Shown here: positions 47,980 to 56,875 of the stretch, one piece after another
Layout: each line of letters begins with the position of its first letter
Numbering within the stretch: the stretch's first letter is position 1
Origin: Pasteurella canis
GTDB lineage: Bacteria > Pseudomonadota > Gammaproteobacteria > Enterobacterales > Pasteurellaceae
Direction: 5' to 3'
DNA length: 64,000 bases
Assembly: GCF_900454865.1 (NCBI RefSeq)
Contig: NZ_UGTV01000015.1
Location: 1,240,001 to 1,304,000, forward strand
Made by a program: the position numbers and the translations under genes
The notes under the pieces: generated by a model
What the model was told of the DNA's origin: nothing
The model's database searches: none
Seen by the model: the letters and a program-made list of their open reading frames with translations, nothing else

Positions 47980-48645
47980 TTATTGATCTAAACTAATTCG
48001 CAATGCAGCGGCAATAGCAAAAGGTGATAAAGTTATCGCGCCAGCTAAAATTGCACCTAAAATGGCGAGTTGTCCATGATATGGCATACTCAAACTCGCG
48101 GCTTCAAGAGTCGAAGCCGAAAAAATTAACACAGGGATAAATAAAGGTATAACTAATAAACTTAATAACACACCGCCTTTACGTAATCCGACTGTTAAAG
48201 CGACTCCAATCGCCCCTAAGCAACTTAAAACGGGTGTACCAATTAACAAGGTTAATACTAATGCCCACCAAATGTGAATCTCTAATGAAAGAAGCAATGC
48301 TGCAATCGGTGATAATAAAATTAAAGGTAGTCCAGTTAATAGCCAGTGCGCAATGACTTTGACTAGAGCTGTTAATGCAAGCGGCTGCGCTGTCAGCATT
48401 AATTGTTCCAAAGAGCCATCCACAAAATCATCTCGGAATAAACGCTCAAAGGAGAGTAATGCAGACAACAGTGCAGCAACCCATGCAATTCCAGGTGCAA
48501 TACGCGACAATAATTTAGGATCAGGTCCTATCACCAAAGGAAACAGCGTAATCACAATCAAAAAGAACCACAGTGGATTTAAAATTTCCGCTTGTTTGCG
48601 CATTGCAATATGGAGTTCTCGTTTGATGATTTGAATGAATATCAT
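47980..48645 (-). CDS. ccmB: CcmB heme export ABC permease
   Basis: CcmB is the membrane subunit of the CcmAB ABC transporter, which uses ATP to release holo-CcmE. The 221-residue protein has six membrane helices and the conserved N-terminal KRELHIAMRKQAEILNPLWF, followed by FERLFRDDF. It is 63 bases downstream of ccmA, the only sizeable gap in the operon. Confidence 0.92.
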   Translation of the reverse strand: MIFIQIIKRELHIAMRKQAEILNPLWFFLIVITLFPLVIGPDPKLLSRIAPGIAWVAALLSALLSFERLFRDDFVDGSLEQLMLTAQPLALTALVKVIAHWLLTGLPLILLSPIAALLLSLEIHIWWALVLTLLIGTPVLSCLGAIGVALTVGLRKGGVLLSLLVIPLFIPVLIFSASTLEAASLSMPYHGQLAILGAILAGAITLSPFAIAAALRISLDQ

Positions 48646-48708
48646 ATAGTTACTTAATTATTCTGCTCTAATTTGTTTGTTTAATGAACTATCTGCTTCA
48701 CAAAAAGT

Positions 48709-49350
48709 TTAATCCATAAATTTATAGTTTTCTAACTGCACTTTAGTTAATAAATGACTTTGTACATCTTGATGACTGGTGAAAATCACAATCCCCCCTT
48801 GTTGAACATGCTGTTCAAAAAGCGCTGTTAGCACTTGTACACCTTTTTTATCAATTGCGGTAAAAGGCTCATCTAAAATCCACAGCGGCGCTTTAGACAG
48901 CCATAATCGCGCTAATGCAATGCGTCGTTGTTGACCAGCCGAAAGCTGGGCAGCTGGAATATCTTCACGCCCCAATAATCCAACAGTTTCTAGCACTTGC
49001 CACAATATTTCTTCTCCTTGTTCACAAGCACTAATATGCTGGTAGAATTTCAAATTTTCCCAAGCGGTGAGTTCTGGTTTAATTCCTGAATGATGACCTA
49101 AATAGAGTAAATTATATTGATACTCTTCACGCTGTTTTTGAATCAGCTCATTATTCCAAAAAACATGTCCTTCAAGTTGTTGCGCCAACCCAACTAAAAT
49201 ACGTAATAAGCTCGTTTTACCAATACCATTATGCCCTTCAATCTGTACAAAATCGCCACTATTCACAGTTAAACTTAATGCTGTAAATAATATTTTGTCA
49301 CCTCGCTGACAAGCTAGCTTTTCTGTCTTTAATTGATATGTTTTTTGCAT
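48709..49350 (-). CDS. ccmA: CcmA heme export ATP-binding protein
   Basis: CcmA is the ATPase of the CcmAB complex. The 213-residue ABC protein has Walker [10 protein letters not shown] (near 39-47), signature LSAGQQRR, Walker B LWILDEP and the switch histidine in TSHQ. It is first in the ccmABCDEFGHI operon, whose genes mostly overlap. Upstream lie FNR-like and NarP-like sites. Confidence 0.94.
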   Translation of the reverse strand: MQKTYQLKTEKLACQRGDKILFTALSLTVNSGDFVQIEGHNGIGKTSLLRILVGLAQQLEGHVFWNNELIQKQREEYQYNLLYLGHHSGIKPELTAWENLKFYQHISACEQGEEILWQVLETVGLLGREDIPAAQLSAGQQRRIALARLWLSKAPLWILDEPFTAIDKKGVQVLTALFEQHVQQGGIVIFTSHQDVQSHLLTKVQLENYKFMD

Positions 49351-49431
49351 AATTAATCAATTCCACCTATTAATGGTTCGCATTCTATCATAAGCAATGT
49401 ACTTGGCGTAGTGATTGTACTTAGAAACAGA

Positions 49432-49447
49432 TACCTCTTTAGAGGTG
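49432..49447. promoter_or_regulatory. NarP-type 7-2-7 site upstream of ccmA
   Basis: TACCTCT-TT-AGAGGTG has a perfect left heptamer and one mismatch in the right, at NarP spacing. It lies about 90 bases upstream of the ccmA start. TATGAT on the minus strand (49392-49387) is a possible -10 box, which would place the site near -60. Confidence 0.55.
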
Positions 49448-49461
49448 TATGATAGGGTTTA

Positions 49462-49475
49462 TTGATTTAGAACAA
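49462..49475. promoter_or_regulatory. FNR-like site upstream of ccmA
   Basis: TTGAT-TTAG-AACAA has one mismatch to the FNR consensus. It lies 29 bases farther out than the NarP-like site. Its position relative to a promoter is not resolved. Confidence 0.45.
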
Positions 49476-49499
49476 AAGTTATGATTTATAACAAAAAAA

Positions 49500-49522
49500 T
49501 TGCCTATTTATTCAATAGGCAA
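49500..49522 (-). terminator. Terminator after the Kef-type antiporter gene
   Basis: TTGCCTATT (49500-49508) pairs perfectly with AATAGGCAA (49514-49522). A seven-base A-run just to the left gives the T-run on the minus strand. Confidence 0.85.
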
Positions 49523-49570
49523 TTTTATTTATTCAGACAAAATTGATTTACTAATTGAGAGTCTCGTTGC

Positions 49571-51373
49571 TCACTTTATTTTTTCTTCTTCGAGTAATAT
49601 TTGTATCATTTCTGCAATTTTCTGGTCTTGTAACTTCCCTTCTTCTAGCATAGCCTCATTCGCAAAGAGTGATAATTCTGGATCATATAAACTCGCCATT
49701 TTCCCCATACCATTACGATCCATTCTAAAATAAAGCTCACCCACTTTCTCAGCCGTTTCTTTTGGCATACCTAAATATTCTAATGTGCGTTTACCTGAAC
49801 GAACTGCAGAATCAAAGGTTTCACGGATGATATCATCTACACCTTTACCATATAGCCTAAAAGTATGTACTCGATCATAAGAACGAACAACAAGTTTAAT
49901 ATTCGGATTAACTTCTTTGGCAAATTCTACAATTCGCAATGTTTGTTCTGGATTATCAATTGCAACCACTAATACTTTAGCGTCTTCAATCCCCGCCTTT
50001 AACAAGAGCTCTGGACGACTTGCATCGCCAAAATAAGCTTTAATTCCATATTTATTGATACCTGAAATAGTCGTTTCATCTATGTCAATAATTGTTACTT
50101 TATAACCACTAAACTGCAAAATACGGTTAATAACTTGCCCAAAACGCCCCATTCCAACTAATAATACAGAATGCTTCTCATCAACATTGTCAGCTTCACG
50201 CAATGTTTTTACTTTAGGTTGTAAAAATTTTTGCTGTAAAATTAGTAATAATGGTGTAATTGCCATCGAAAGTACAACAATTGTTGTCATATTCGCATTA
50301 TCCACTTCACTTAATACACCCTGCGAAGTTGCTGCAGAGTAAAGTACAAAGGCAAATTCACCACCTTGTGCCATTAAAAAAGCACGATCAATCGCCTCTT
50401 GATGATCGCTTTTTGCAATACGTGCCACACCATAAATTGTGGCAAATTTCACGATCATTAAAATAATTACACCTGATAAGATCAGCAGCAAATTGTCTGC
50501 GACAACTGCCAAATCTAACGCCATACCTACGCCTAGAAAAAATAAACCTAGTAGTAAACCTCTGAAAGGCTCGACATCTGCTTCTAATTGATGACGGAAA
50601 CTAGATTCAGATAACAATACGCCAGCTAAAAAAGCGCCCATTGCCATTGAAAGTCCACCCCATTCCATTAATAACGCTGAACCTAATACAACTAATAGAG
50701 CTGCAGCTGTCATTACTTCTCTCGCTTTATAACGTGCTAAAACTTTGAATAGTGGGTTTAATAACCAACGCCCAATGACAACTAAAATCACAATTGAAAG
50801 TAAAGAAATACCGATGCTTTGCCATAAAGGCTTATCACTTTCAGTATGAATAGGAGAAAGAAAAGAAACAATTGCAAGTAATGGAACGATAAGTAAATCT
50901 TCAAATAATAATACGGAAACAATTTTTTGCCCACTTGAAGTAGAGAGTTGATTACGTTCTGCTAATTCAGACATGACTATCGCTGTTGATGTCAACACAA
51001 AACCTGAAGCACTAACAAAAGAAATGGGCAATGAAAAACCAAATGCAACACCTACCCCTGTTAATAATGCCGCAGCCAAAATAACCTGTAAGCTACCTAA
51101 ACCAAAAATTTGCTTGCGTAGATGCCATAAATGTGAAGGGTGCATCTCAAGCCCAATGACGAATAGAAAGATGACAACACCTAATTCAGCAATATGTAAA
51201 ATTGCTTGTGGATCCGTAAATAAACCAAAACCAAATGGACCAATAATAAGTCCCGCGGCTAAATAACCTAATACAGATCCTAATCCTAAACGCTTAAATA
51301 AAGGTACTGCAATTACTGCCGCCCCTAATAATGCGACGACTTGCACTAAGCTACTGGCTCCTTCAGCTGCCAT
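49571..51373 (-). CDS. Kef-type glutathione-regulated K+/H+ antiporter (CPA2)
   Basis: This 600-residue protein has about 12-13 membrane helices (1-385) of the CPA2 antiporter fold, with SVLGYLAAGLIIGP and LLFEDLLIVPLLA, followed by a cytoplasmic KTN/RCK nucleotide-binding domain (about 400-520) with VLLVGMGRFGQ and FGDASRPELL. This layout matches KefB/KefC, potassium efflux systems gated by glutathione adducts and used against electrophiles. I cannot separate KefB from KefC. The gene is divergent from a flavin reductase, the kind of gene that makes the KefF/KefG partner, and the gshAB gene for glutathione lies elsewhere in this window. Confidence 0.85.
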   Translation of the reverse strand: MAAEGASSLVQVVALLGAAVIAVPLFKRLGLGSVLGYLAAGLIIGPFGFGLFTDPQAILHIAELGVVIFLFVIGLEMHPSHLWHLRKQIFGLGSLQVILAAALLTGVGVAFGFSLPISFVSASGFVLTSTAIVMSELAERNQLSTSSGQKIVSVLLFEDLLIVPLLAIVSFLSPIHTESDKPLWQSIGISLLSIVILVVIGRWLLNPLFKVLARYKAREVMTAAALLVVLGSALLMEWGGLSMAMGAFLAGVLLSESSFRHQLEADVEPFRGLLLGLFFLGVGMALDLAVVADNLLLILSGVIILMIVKFATIYGVARIAKSDHQEAIDRAFLMAQGGEFAFVLYSAATSQGVLSEVDNANMTTIVVLSMAITPLLLILQQKFLQPKVKTLREADNVDEKHSVLLVGMGRFGQVINRILQFSGYKVTIIDIDETTISGINKYGIKAYFGDASRPELLLKAGIEDAKVLVVAIDNPEQTLRIVEFAKEVNPNIKLVVRSYDRVHTFRLYGKGVDDIIRETFDSAVRSGKRTLEYLGMPKETAEKVGELYFRMDRNGMGKMASLYDPELSLFANEAMLEEGKLQDQKIAEMIQILLEEEKIK

Positions 51374-51742
51374 CTTTTTCTCCTACAATATATTCAATGA
51401 AAAGTGTGCGTATTCTAGCTTTTTTACTAAAAAAATGCACATACAGGTTAAACAGCTTAAATAAACAAACTAAAAATAAACCGCACTTTTCTCACAAAAT
51501 AACTGCTGATTATTGTATAAAAACAAGCACCTTTTTCTTGCTTATAAATGTCTGGCTATGTCTATTAACATAATACGCTTTCTATCAAAACGTTATCTGT
51601 CTATGTGATTTTGTGTCGATATGTTAAATTAGTCGTTTCTCATCACTTGCTTACTCTTTCTATCGATATGTCTTGTATCCAATGTAAGAACTGCAAAATA
51701 TGAACACTCAAAAGTTTAACCGTTGAATTTAAGGAAGGAATT
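51374..51742. other. Divergent intergenic region, Kef antiporter / flavin reductase
   Basis: These 369 bases hold no gene I can support. The region is A+T-rich, has one uptake signal complement near 51480, and must contain the two divergent promoters. A weak pair, TTGTAT and AAATAT with 17 bases between, lies near 51675-51705 on the plus strand. Confidence 0.6.
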
Positions 51743-52273
51743 ATGAAAATTGCATTAGTATTAGGCAGTATTAGTCAAAAATCGATGACACATAAGATCG
51801 CACGATTTATCGTGGAACAATTTCCAGAAAATATACAATGTGATGTTGTACAAATTCAGGATCTACCTCTTTATACACAAGATCTTGACAGCATCACTAT
51901 CCCTGTTTATGAGCGTGTACGTGAACAATTAAAAACAGCAGATGCCGTATTAATCGTCACACCTGAGCATAACCGTAGCGTACCTGCTGCTCTCAAAAAC
52001 TTACTTGATATTGGCAGCAGACCATCTGGACAAAATGTATGGGTGGGTAAAAAAGTCGCCGTTGCAACTGCCTCTCCTGGTTCATACGGCGGTATTAATT
52101 CTGGTTTACATACACGTCAAATCCTTCAAGCACTAGGCTGTAATGTACTGAGTGCTGAAGTCTATTTAAGTCAAGCACATACTGCATTGAGTGAAGAAGG
52201 ACAAGTTACAAATGAACGTACAGCTGGATTCTTAGCTAAATTTGCCGCTAATTTTGTCACTTTCATAAAATAA
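51743..52273 (+). CDS. NADPH-dependent FMN reductase
   Basis: This 176-residue flavodoxin-fold protein has the FMN phosphate loop LGSISQKSMTHKIA (near 7-20) and the TPEHNRSVPAALKN flavin-contact motif (near 73-86), both typical of the ChrR/azoreductase-like NADPH:FMN reductase family. It probably reduces quinones or metal ions. E. coli Kef systems use an oxidoreductase-like ancillary protein, but this one is of a different subfamily from KefF, so a Kef link is only suggested by adjacency. The ATG follows AAGGAAGG. A pirin gene starts 11 bases later. Confidence 0.85.
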   Translation: MKIALVLGSISQKSMTHKIARFIVEQFPENIQCDVVQIQDLPLYTQDLDSITIPVYERVREQLKTADAVLIVTPEHNRSVPAALKNLLDIGSRPSGQNVWVGKKVAVATASPGSYGGINSGLHTRQILQALGCNVLSAEVYLSQAHTALSEEGQVTNERTAGFLAKFAANFVTFIK

Positions 52274-52284
52274 GGAGATTGTTC

Positions 52285-53181
52285 ATGAGCATTGATAAGT
52301 TTACAGCACTGACGAAAGATGTTGGTGGAATCCCTGTTGCTCGACTTTTACCCAAATCAAGCAAAAAAACAATTGGTGCATGGTGTTTTTTAGATCATGC
52401 TGGTCCTGCTGAATTTTCACAAGAATCAGATGGTTTACAAGTCGGCTCACATCCTCATACAAACCTACAAACGTTTACATGGATGCTCTCTGGTGAGGTA
52501 TGGCATCAAGATAGTTTAGGTTTTCGTCAATTAATTCGCCCTAAACAAGTCAATTTAATGACGGCAGGAACGAACAATTATGGTATTTGCCATACAGAGC
52601 AAACACCTGAAAACATCAAAGATTTGCACGCGGTACAACTTTGGATTGCATTACCAATGAATCAAGAAATTAAACCGAATTTTGAACATTACTCGACACT
52701 ACCAGAGTGGTCTGAAGAGGGCATTAATTTTATCTTAACAACAGGTAGCTTTGCTGGTCATACGGCACCCACAACGCAATTTAGCCCATTATTAGGCTTA
52801 GATGTACAGTTTACTAAAAAGACCTCGCTGACAGTAAAAGTAGAAAAAGGTTGGGAATATGGTGCGCTAGTGATTGGCGGTAGGTTATGTGTTAATGGTG
52901 AAGAATACCAACAAGATGAACTTGCTGTATTAACTGCTTGTGATGAACATGGGACATTTACTTTAGAAGGGGAAGAAGGCTGCCATCTCATGTTATTAGG
53001 AGGAGAACCGCTCCCACATCCCACTGTGATTTGGTGGAATTTTGTTGCGGACAAAGCAGAAACCTTAAAACAAGCGGTAGAAGACTGGAATAACAACCAT
53101 CCTCGATTTGGCCATATTAATCTTGAGGGTACAAAACTTAAACGATTAATTGCTCCTAGAGTACCTGAAAAATTAAAATAA
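52285..53181 (+). CDS. Pirin family protein
   Basis: This 298-residue bicupin has the pirin metal ligands in place: HPH (H56 and H58) and the CHTE segment (H103 and E105). E. coli YhhW and human pirin have quercetin dioxygenase-like activity in vitro; the physiological substrate is unclear. The ATG at 52285 follows AAGGAG; an in-frame TTG two codons earlier is less likely. It is probably co-transcribed with the flavin reductase. An uptake signal and a strong terminator follow. Confidence 0.85.
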   Translation: MSIDKFTALTKDVGGIPVARLLPKSSKKTIGAWCFLDHAGPAEFSQESDGLQVGSHPHTNLQTFTWMLSGEVWHQDSLGFRQLIRPKQVNLMTAGTNNYGICHTEQTPENIKDLHAVQLWIALPMNQEIKPNFEHYSTLPEWSEEGINFILTTGSFAGHTAPTTQFSPLLGLDVQFTKKTSLTVKVEKGWEYGALVIGGRLCVNGEEYQQDELAVLTACDEHGTFTLEGEEGCHLMLLGGEPLPHPTVIWWNFVADKAETLKQAVEDWNNNHPRFGHINLEGTKLKRLIAPRVPEKLK

Positions 53182-53244
53182 CAAAAAAATCGTATTGCTA
53201 ATATCCTAAAGTGCGGTCCGTTTAAAACACATTTTATCAGTGAG

Positions 53245-53279
53245 AAAAAAGTGAAAAATAGCTTATTTTTCACTTTTTT
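53245..53279. terminator. Bidirectional terminator between pirin and treC remnant
   Basis: A 16-bp perfect stem, AAAAAAGTGAAAAATA (53245-53260) with its complement (53264-53279), has a 3-base loop and T- and A-runs on both sides. Confidence 0.85.
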
Positions 53280-53289
53280 ATTTCTTTAA

Positions 53290-54625
53290 TTATTGATAAA
53301 GATAGACTGCTTGGTAAGGCATTAACGTAACGTTGCTAGTTTCAATTCTATAGTCTCCATAATTATTCATCAAACACATCACTTCCTTATGACACCACTC
53401 GGGAGGCAATTCAAATATCTGCTCTACCTCACTTAAATTAGCCAATACAAGTAATTTTGCATCTAAAGTCTGGCGTTGATAACACCACAATAAAGGATGC
53501 TCAGGGGCTAAATCTTGATAATCACCTTCTGTTAAAATTGGCAGTTTCTTACGTAATGCGATCAAGCTTTTGTAGGTATAAAACACTGAATTTTTGTCTG
53601 CCAGAGCAGATTTTGCATTGATTTTTAAAAAGTTTTTTGCCACTTCAATCCAAGGCTCACCTGTTGTAAATCCAGCCTGTACCGAGTCATCCCACTGCAT
53701 TGGTGTTCGGCTATTATCACGCGATTTTTGTGCCAAAATTTGCATAATCAATGTTTCATCAATGCCTTTTTTCTGTAATTCTGCATAAGCATTTAAACTT
53801 TCTACATCACGATATTGCTCAATAGTAGTGAAATTTGGATTTGTCATACCAAATTCTTCACCTTGATAAATATAAGGTGTTCCTTGCAAGCCGTGTAATA
53901 ACATAGCTAGCATTTTTGCTGACTCTTGATGCCATTGTGCTTCATTACCAAAGCGTGACACAATACGTGGTTGGTCATGATTACACCAGAACAAGGCATT
54001 CCAAGCTTTGCCATACATACCTTGTTGCCAATAATTAAAAATAGATTTCAATTGTACATAATCAGGTTGAGCATAAGTCCATTTTTCCCCATCTGGATAA
54101 TCGACTTTCAAATGATGAAAATTAAAAGTCATCGAGAGTTCTGTGCCTGCTAAATTGGCATATTTTTGACAGTTTTCTAAGGTTGTCGAAGACATCTCTC
54201 CAACTGTCATTAAGCCATAAGGAGTGAGTGCATGTTGATTTAATAACTGTAGATATTGGTGAATTTTAGGTCCATCCGTATAAAAACGGCGCCCATCTCC
54301 TTCGTAGTCATCTTCAAATTGTTCAGGTTTTGAAATTAAATTCACCACATCTAAGCGCAAGCCATCAATGCCTTTCTCAGCCCAGAATTTACAAATATCA
54401 AATAATTCTTCACGTAATTTCGGATTTTCCCAATTTAAATCCGCCTGCTCGGGTGCAAATAAATGCAAATAATATTTTTGTGCTTTGTCAGACCATTTCC
54501 ATGCTGAACCGCCAAATTTTGACTTCCAATTGGTTGGACTCTCACGCCAAATATAATAGTCGTGATATTCGCTATTTGGGTCCTCACCTTCAACAAACCA
54601 TCGATGGAAAGTTGAGCTATGATTA
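53290..54625 (-). pseudogene. treC: treC, 5'-truncated trehalose-6-phosphate hydrolase
   Basis: The remaining frame encodes about 445 residues of TreC (glycoside hydrolase 13), which splits trehalose-6-phosphate into glucose and glucose-6-phosphate. Homology starts abruptly at NHSS, about 100 codons into the usual protein. The catalytic segments survive: GLRLDVVNLIS (nucleophile D), VGEMSS (acid E) and WCNHDQPR. The first three strands of the barrel, including the VFNH region up to its last residues, are replaced by foreign DNA on the opposite strand. The longest ATG frame starts at 54468 (MHLFAPEQ), far inside the domain. Without its N terminus it should not fold, so I call it a pseudogene. 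Confidence 0.88.
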
Positions 54626-55823
54626 TCAGCAAGAAAGTCAAAACAAGCATTAAGACCAAAGGAGCATGCGGAAAGCCCGTTGCAACAGAAGCCCCGTACG
54701 GCTATATCAAAGACCCGAACAACAAAGATTTTTGGATCGTCGATAAAGAAGCTGCCGAAGTGGTAAAACTCATTTTTACGCTTTTTATGGAGGGGAAAAA
54801 CCGCAATCAGATAGCCGTTTATCTGAAAGAAAAAGAAATACTAACCCCAACCTTTTATATGAAACTCCAAGACAGAGGAACCGCAAAAAGCAGAACACTC
54901 AATGAAGAAAATCGCTATAGCTGGAATAAAGCAACCCTAACACGCATACTGCAAAGGCAGGAGTATTGTGGCGATGTAGTCAACTTCAAAACCGAAAAGC
55001 ATTACAAAGATAAGCGAAACCACTATGTCGATAAAGATAAGTGGCAAATCACCCCCGATGTACATGAGCCAATCATCGACCGAGCCACCTATGAAAATGT
55101 ACAGCGGATATTGAAAAACGCACCTGTCAAAAGACCGAACGAAGATGGTGAAATTCACCCATTATCGGGATTGATGTACTGTAAAGACTGCGGTACGAAA
55201 ATGCACATTCGCACCATACACAAGAACGATAAAATACAGCATGTAACCTATTGCAGTGAATATGCCAAAGGCAAAGCCAAACACCCCAAATGCCATTCTC
55301 CCCACCGTATTGATGTTGATGATGTCATGGAAATGCTCAAAGAGGTTTTACGAAAGATAGGCAAGTTTTCATTCACAAACAAATCAGAGTTTGAAGCACT
55401 GGTAAAAAACAGTATTGCCAAAGAACAGACCGAAGAAGTAGGGAAACAGAAAAAGCGTATCCCACAAATCACAGATAGACTGGAACAGATAGAAAGAGTA
55501 ATGAATAAGCTCTATGAAGATAACGCACTGGGAAATATCGAGCCGATGTCAAAAGAGCAAAATATGCCGTTCAGCGAATCGAAGTCTATTTCAACTATAT
55601 CGGAAAATTTGAAAATGAACTCACAAAACAGATAGAACCTACAGAACAAGAAATGATACAGATGAGGGAAGAAATCGAAGAAGCTAAGAAAGAAAAAGCA
55701 CGAGCATATCGTAGGGAATATTACAAAGAATACCGAGCCAAAAATATTGAAAAATGCCGAGAGTATGAAAAAGAAAAAGCAAGAGAATACCGAGCAAAAA
55801 AGAAACGACAAGCAACAACCTAA
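54622..55823 (+). pseudogene. Large serine recombinase remnant (TnpX/TndX-like)
   Basis: Large serine recombinases excise and insert Tn4451-type elements. The visible protein begins at SKKVKTSIKTKG, which is the joint after the catalytic domain, so the N-terminal resolvase domain with its active-site serine is missing. The recombinase domain (PPYGY-like APYGYIKDPNN, then EEAAEVVKLIF-like DKEAAEVVKLIF) and the zinc ribbon LMYCKDCGTKMHI...YCSEYAK are present. The frame stops being conserved near LYEDN at about 55520. The family C terminus (RIEVYFNYIGKFE) resumes in another frame and ends at 55823, so there is a frameshift and probably an internal deletion. It cannot catalyse recombination. Confidence 0.85.
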
Positions 55824-55914
55824 CATCAAAAACCAAAACGAAATATCAAGCAATATGAAAAGAGGTTTCCTAAGCATGGGAAATCTTTTTTTGTGCAAGT
55901 AAAAGGAGGATTAA

Positions 55915-56094
55915 ATGACCGAAAAACAAAAACCACAGACCAACGAAGAACGAGTGACACCCCAAAAGCCTGATGGTATTCTCACAAAGAAGATAAATGG
56001 AAAGACCTTTGTAACAGAAATATATTTTGATAAAAAGAGCAAAGAAACATTTCAAGATAAGTTGTTCAAAGTAATGCATTCTAATGGGGAATAG
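55915..56094 (+). CDS. TnpW-like transposon-encoded small protein
   Basis: This 59-residue frame follows a perfect AAAGGAGG ribosome site. The core LTKKINGKTFVTEIYFDK is the TnpW-type pattern seen in small proteins next to large serine recombinases in Tn4451-type elements, ending in a KSKETFQDKL helix. Its role is not known to me. It starts 91 bases after the recombinase remnant, with the same strand. It was too short for routine listing but its signal and conservation pattern support it. Confidence 0.7.
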   Translation: MTEKQKPQTNEERVTPQKPDGILTKKINGKTFVTEIYFDKKSKETFQDKLFKVMHSNGE

Positions 56095-56215
56095 TAGCGA
56101 GTGAGTAGGAAATCTGGCAGTAGAAAAAATCCCTAAAAAATGCTATAATATTAATCAATATAGATAAACAAAGTTGATTTTTGTGAGGTGGCGAGGCTAT
56201 TTGAAAGAGTATATT

Positions 56216-56818
56216 ATGAGTTTGGAAAAAGAATTTTCTTTGATAGAAAATGGATTTAAAGAGCAAGAGAAAAGAGCCTTTGCTGATTATAAATCTAATG
56301 ATAATGAGCAAAGTAAAAAATTGGCATTTTTAGCTTATAAATCCAATGTTTATCAAGTTAGAATGTACGGTGTGTTTCTCTTTGGATATTTATCAGCAGA
56401 TGAAGAAATTTTGACATTTATGAGAGATGAAGTTTCTAAAGATGATAATTGGAGAGTTCAAGAAGTATTAGCAAAAGCATTTGACGAATTTTGCAAAAAA
56501 ATAGGATACGAAAAAGCTCTGCCAATTATTGATGAATGGTTGAAAAGTAACCACCCTAATACAAGGAGAGCTGTTACGGAAGGACTTAGAATATGGACAA
56601 GCAGACCGTATTTCAAGGAAAATCCGAATGAAGCTATTGAAAGAATTGCTGACTTAAAAGAGGATACGAGTGAATATGTTAGAAAATCTGTCGGTAATGC
56701 TTTAAGAGATATCAGCAAGAAATTTCCAGAGTTAATAAAAAACGAACTCTATAGCTGGTCTTTGGACAGCAAAGAAATGAAACAAGTATATAAACTGGCA
56801 AGTAAATTTATTGAGTAG
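56216..56818 (+). CDS. HEAT-repeat protein, AlkD-like DNA alkylation repair family
   Basis: This 200-residue all-helical protein has several HEAT-like repeats: DNWRVQEVLAKAFDEFC, SNHPNTRRAVTEGLRIW and TSEYVRKSVGNALRDISKK. That spacing of tryptophan, arginine and aspartate resembles the AlkD-type alkylpurine glycosylases common in Firmicutes. AlkD removes N3- and N7-alkylated bases without flipping them; activity here is not shown. I placed the start at the ATG at 56216 because it is preceded by GAAAGAG and begins a typical N terminus; the longer TTG frame from 56174 is unlikely. The base composition is A+T-richer than the recombinase remnant. Confidence 0.75.
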   Translation: MSLEKEFSLIENGFKEQEKRAFADYKSNDNEQSKKLAFLAYKSNVYQVRMYGVFLFGYLSADEEILTFMRDEVSKDDNWRVQEVLAKAFDEFCKKIGYEKALPIIDEWLKSNHPNTRRAVTEGLRIWTSRPYFKENPNEAIERIADLKEDTSEYVRKSVGNALRDISKKFPELIKNELYSWSLDSKEMKQVYKLASKFIE

Positions 56819-56875
56819 ATTTTCTGGTTGAAAGTGTAAATGAATCTTATTTAAAATGATAAAAAGGAGTTTAAA

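Noticed and set aside
48646..48708. Gap of 63 bases between ccmA and ccmB as a lost gene or promoter.
   Set aside because: It is too short for a gene and shows no convincing promoter or terminator; the operon order is complete.
54468..54659. Short minus-strand frame at the treC junction that could be taken as a separate small gene.
   Set aside because: One frame reading through here gives TreC residues NHSS to YYLHLF, so it is the truncated treC body; the other is a shadow.
55512..55898. Minus-strand frame of 128 codons very rich in Phe and Leu over the recombinase C terminus.
   Set aside because: Its Phe-rich composition is the mirror of a Lys/Glu-rich coiled coil on the plus strand. No start signal was found.
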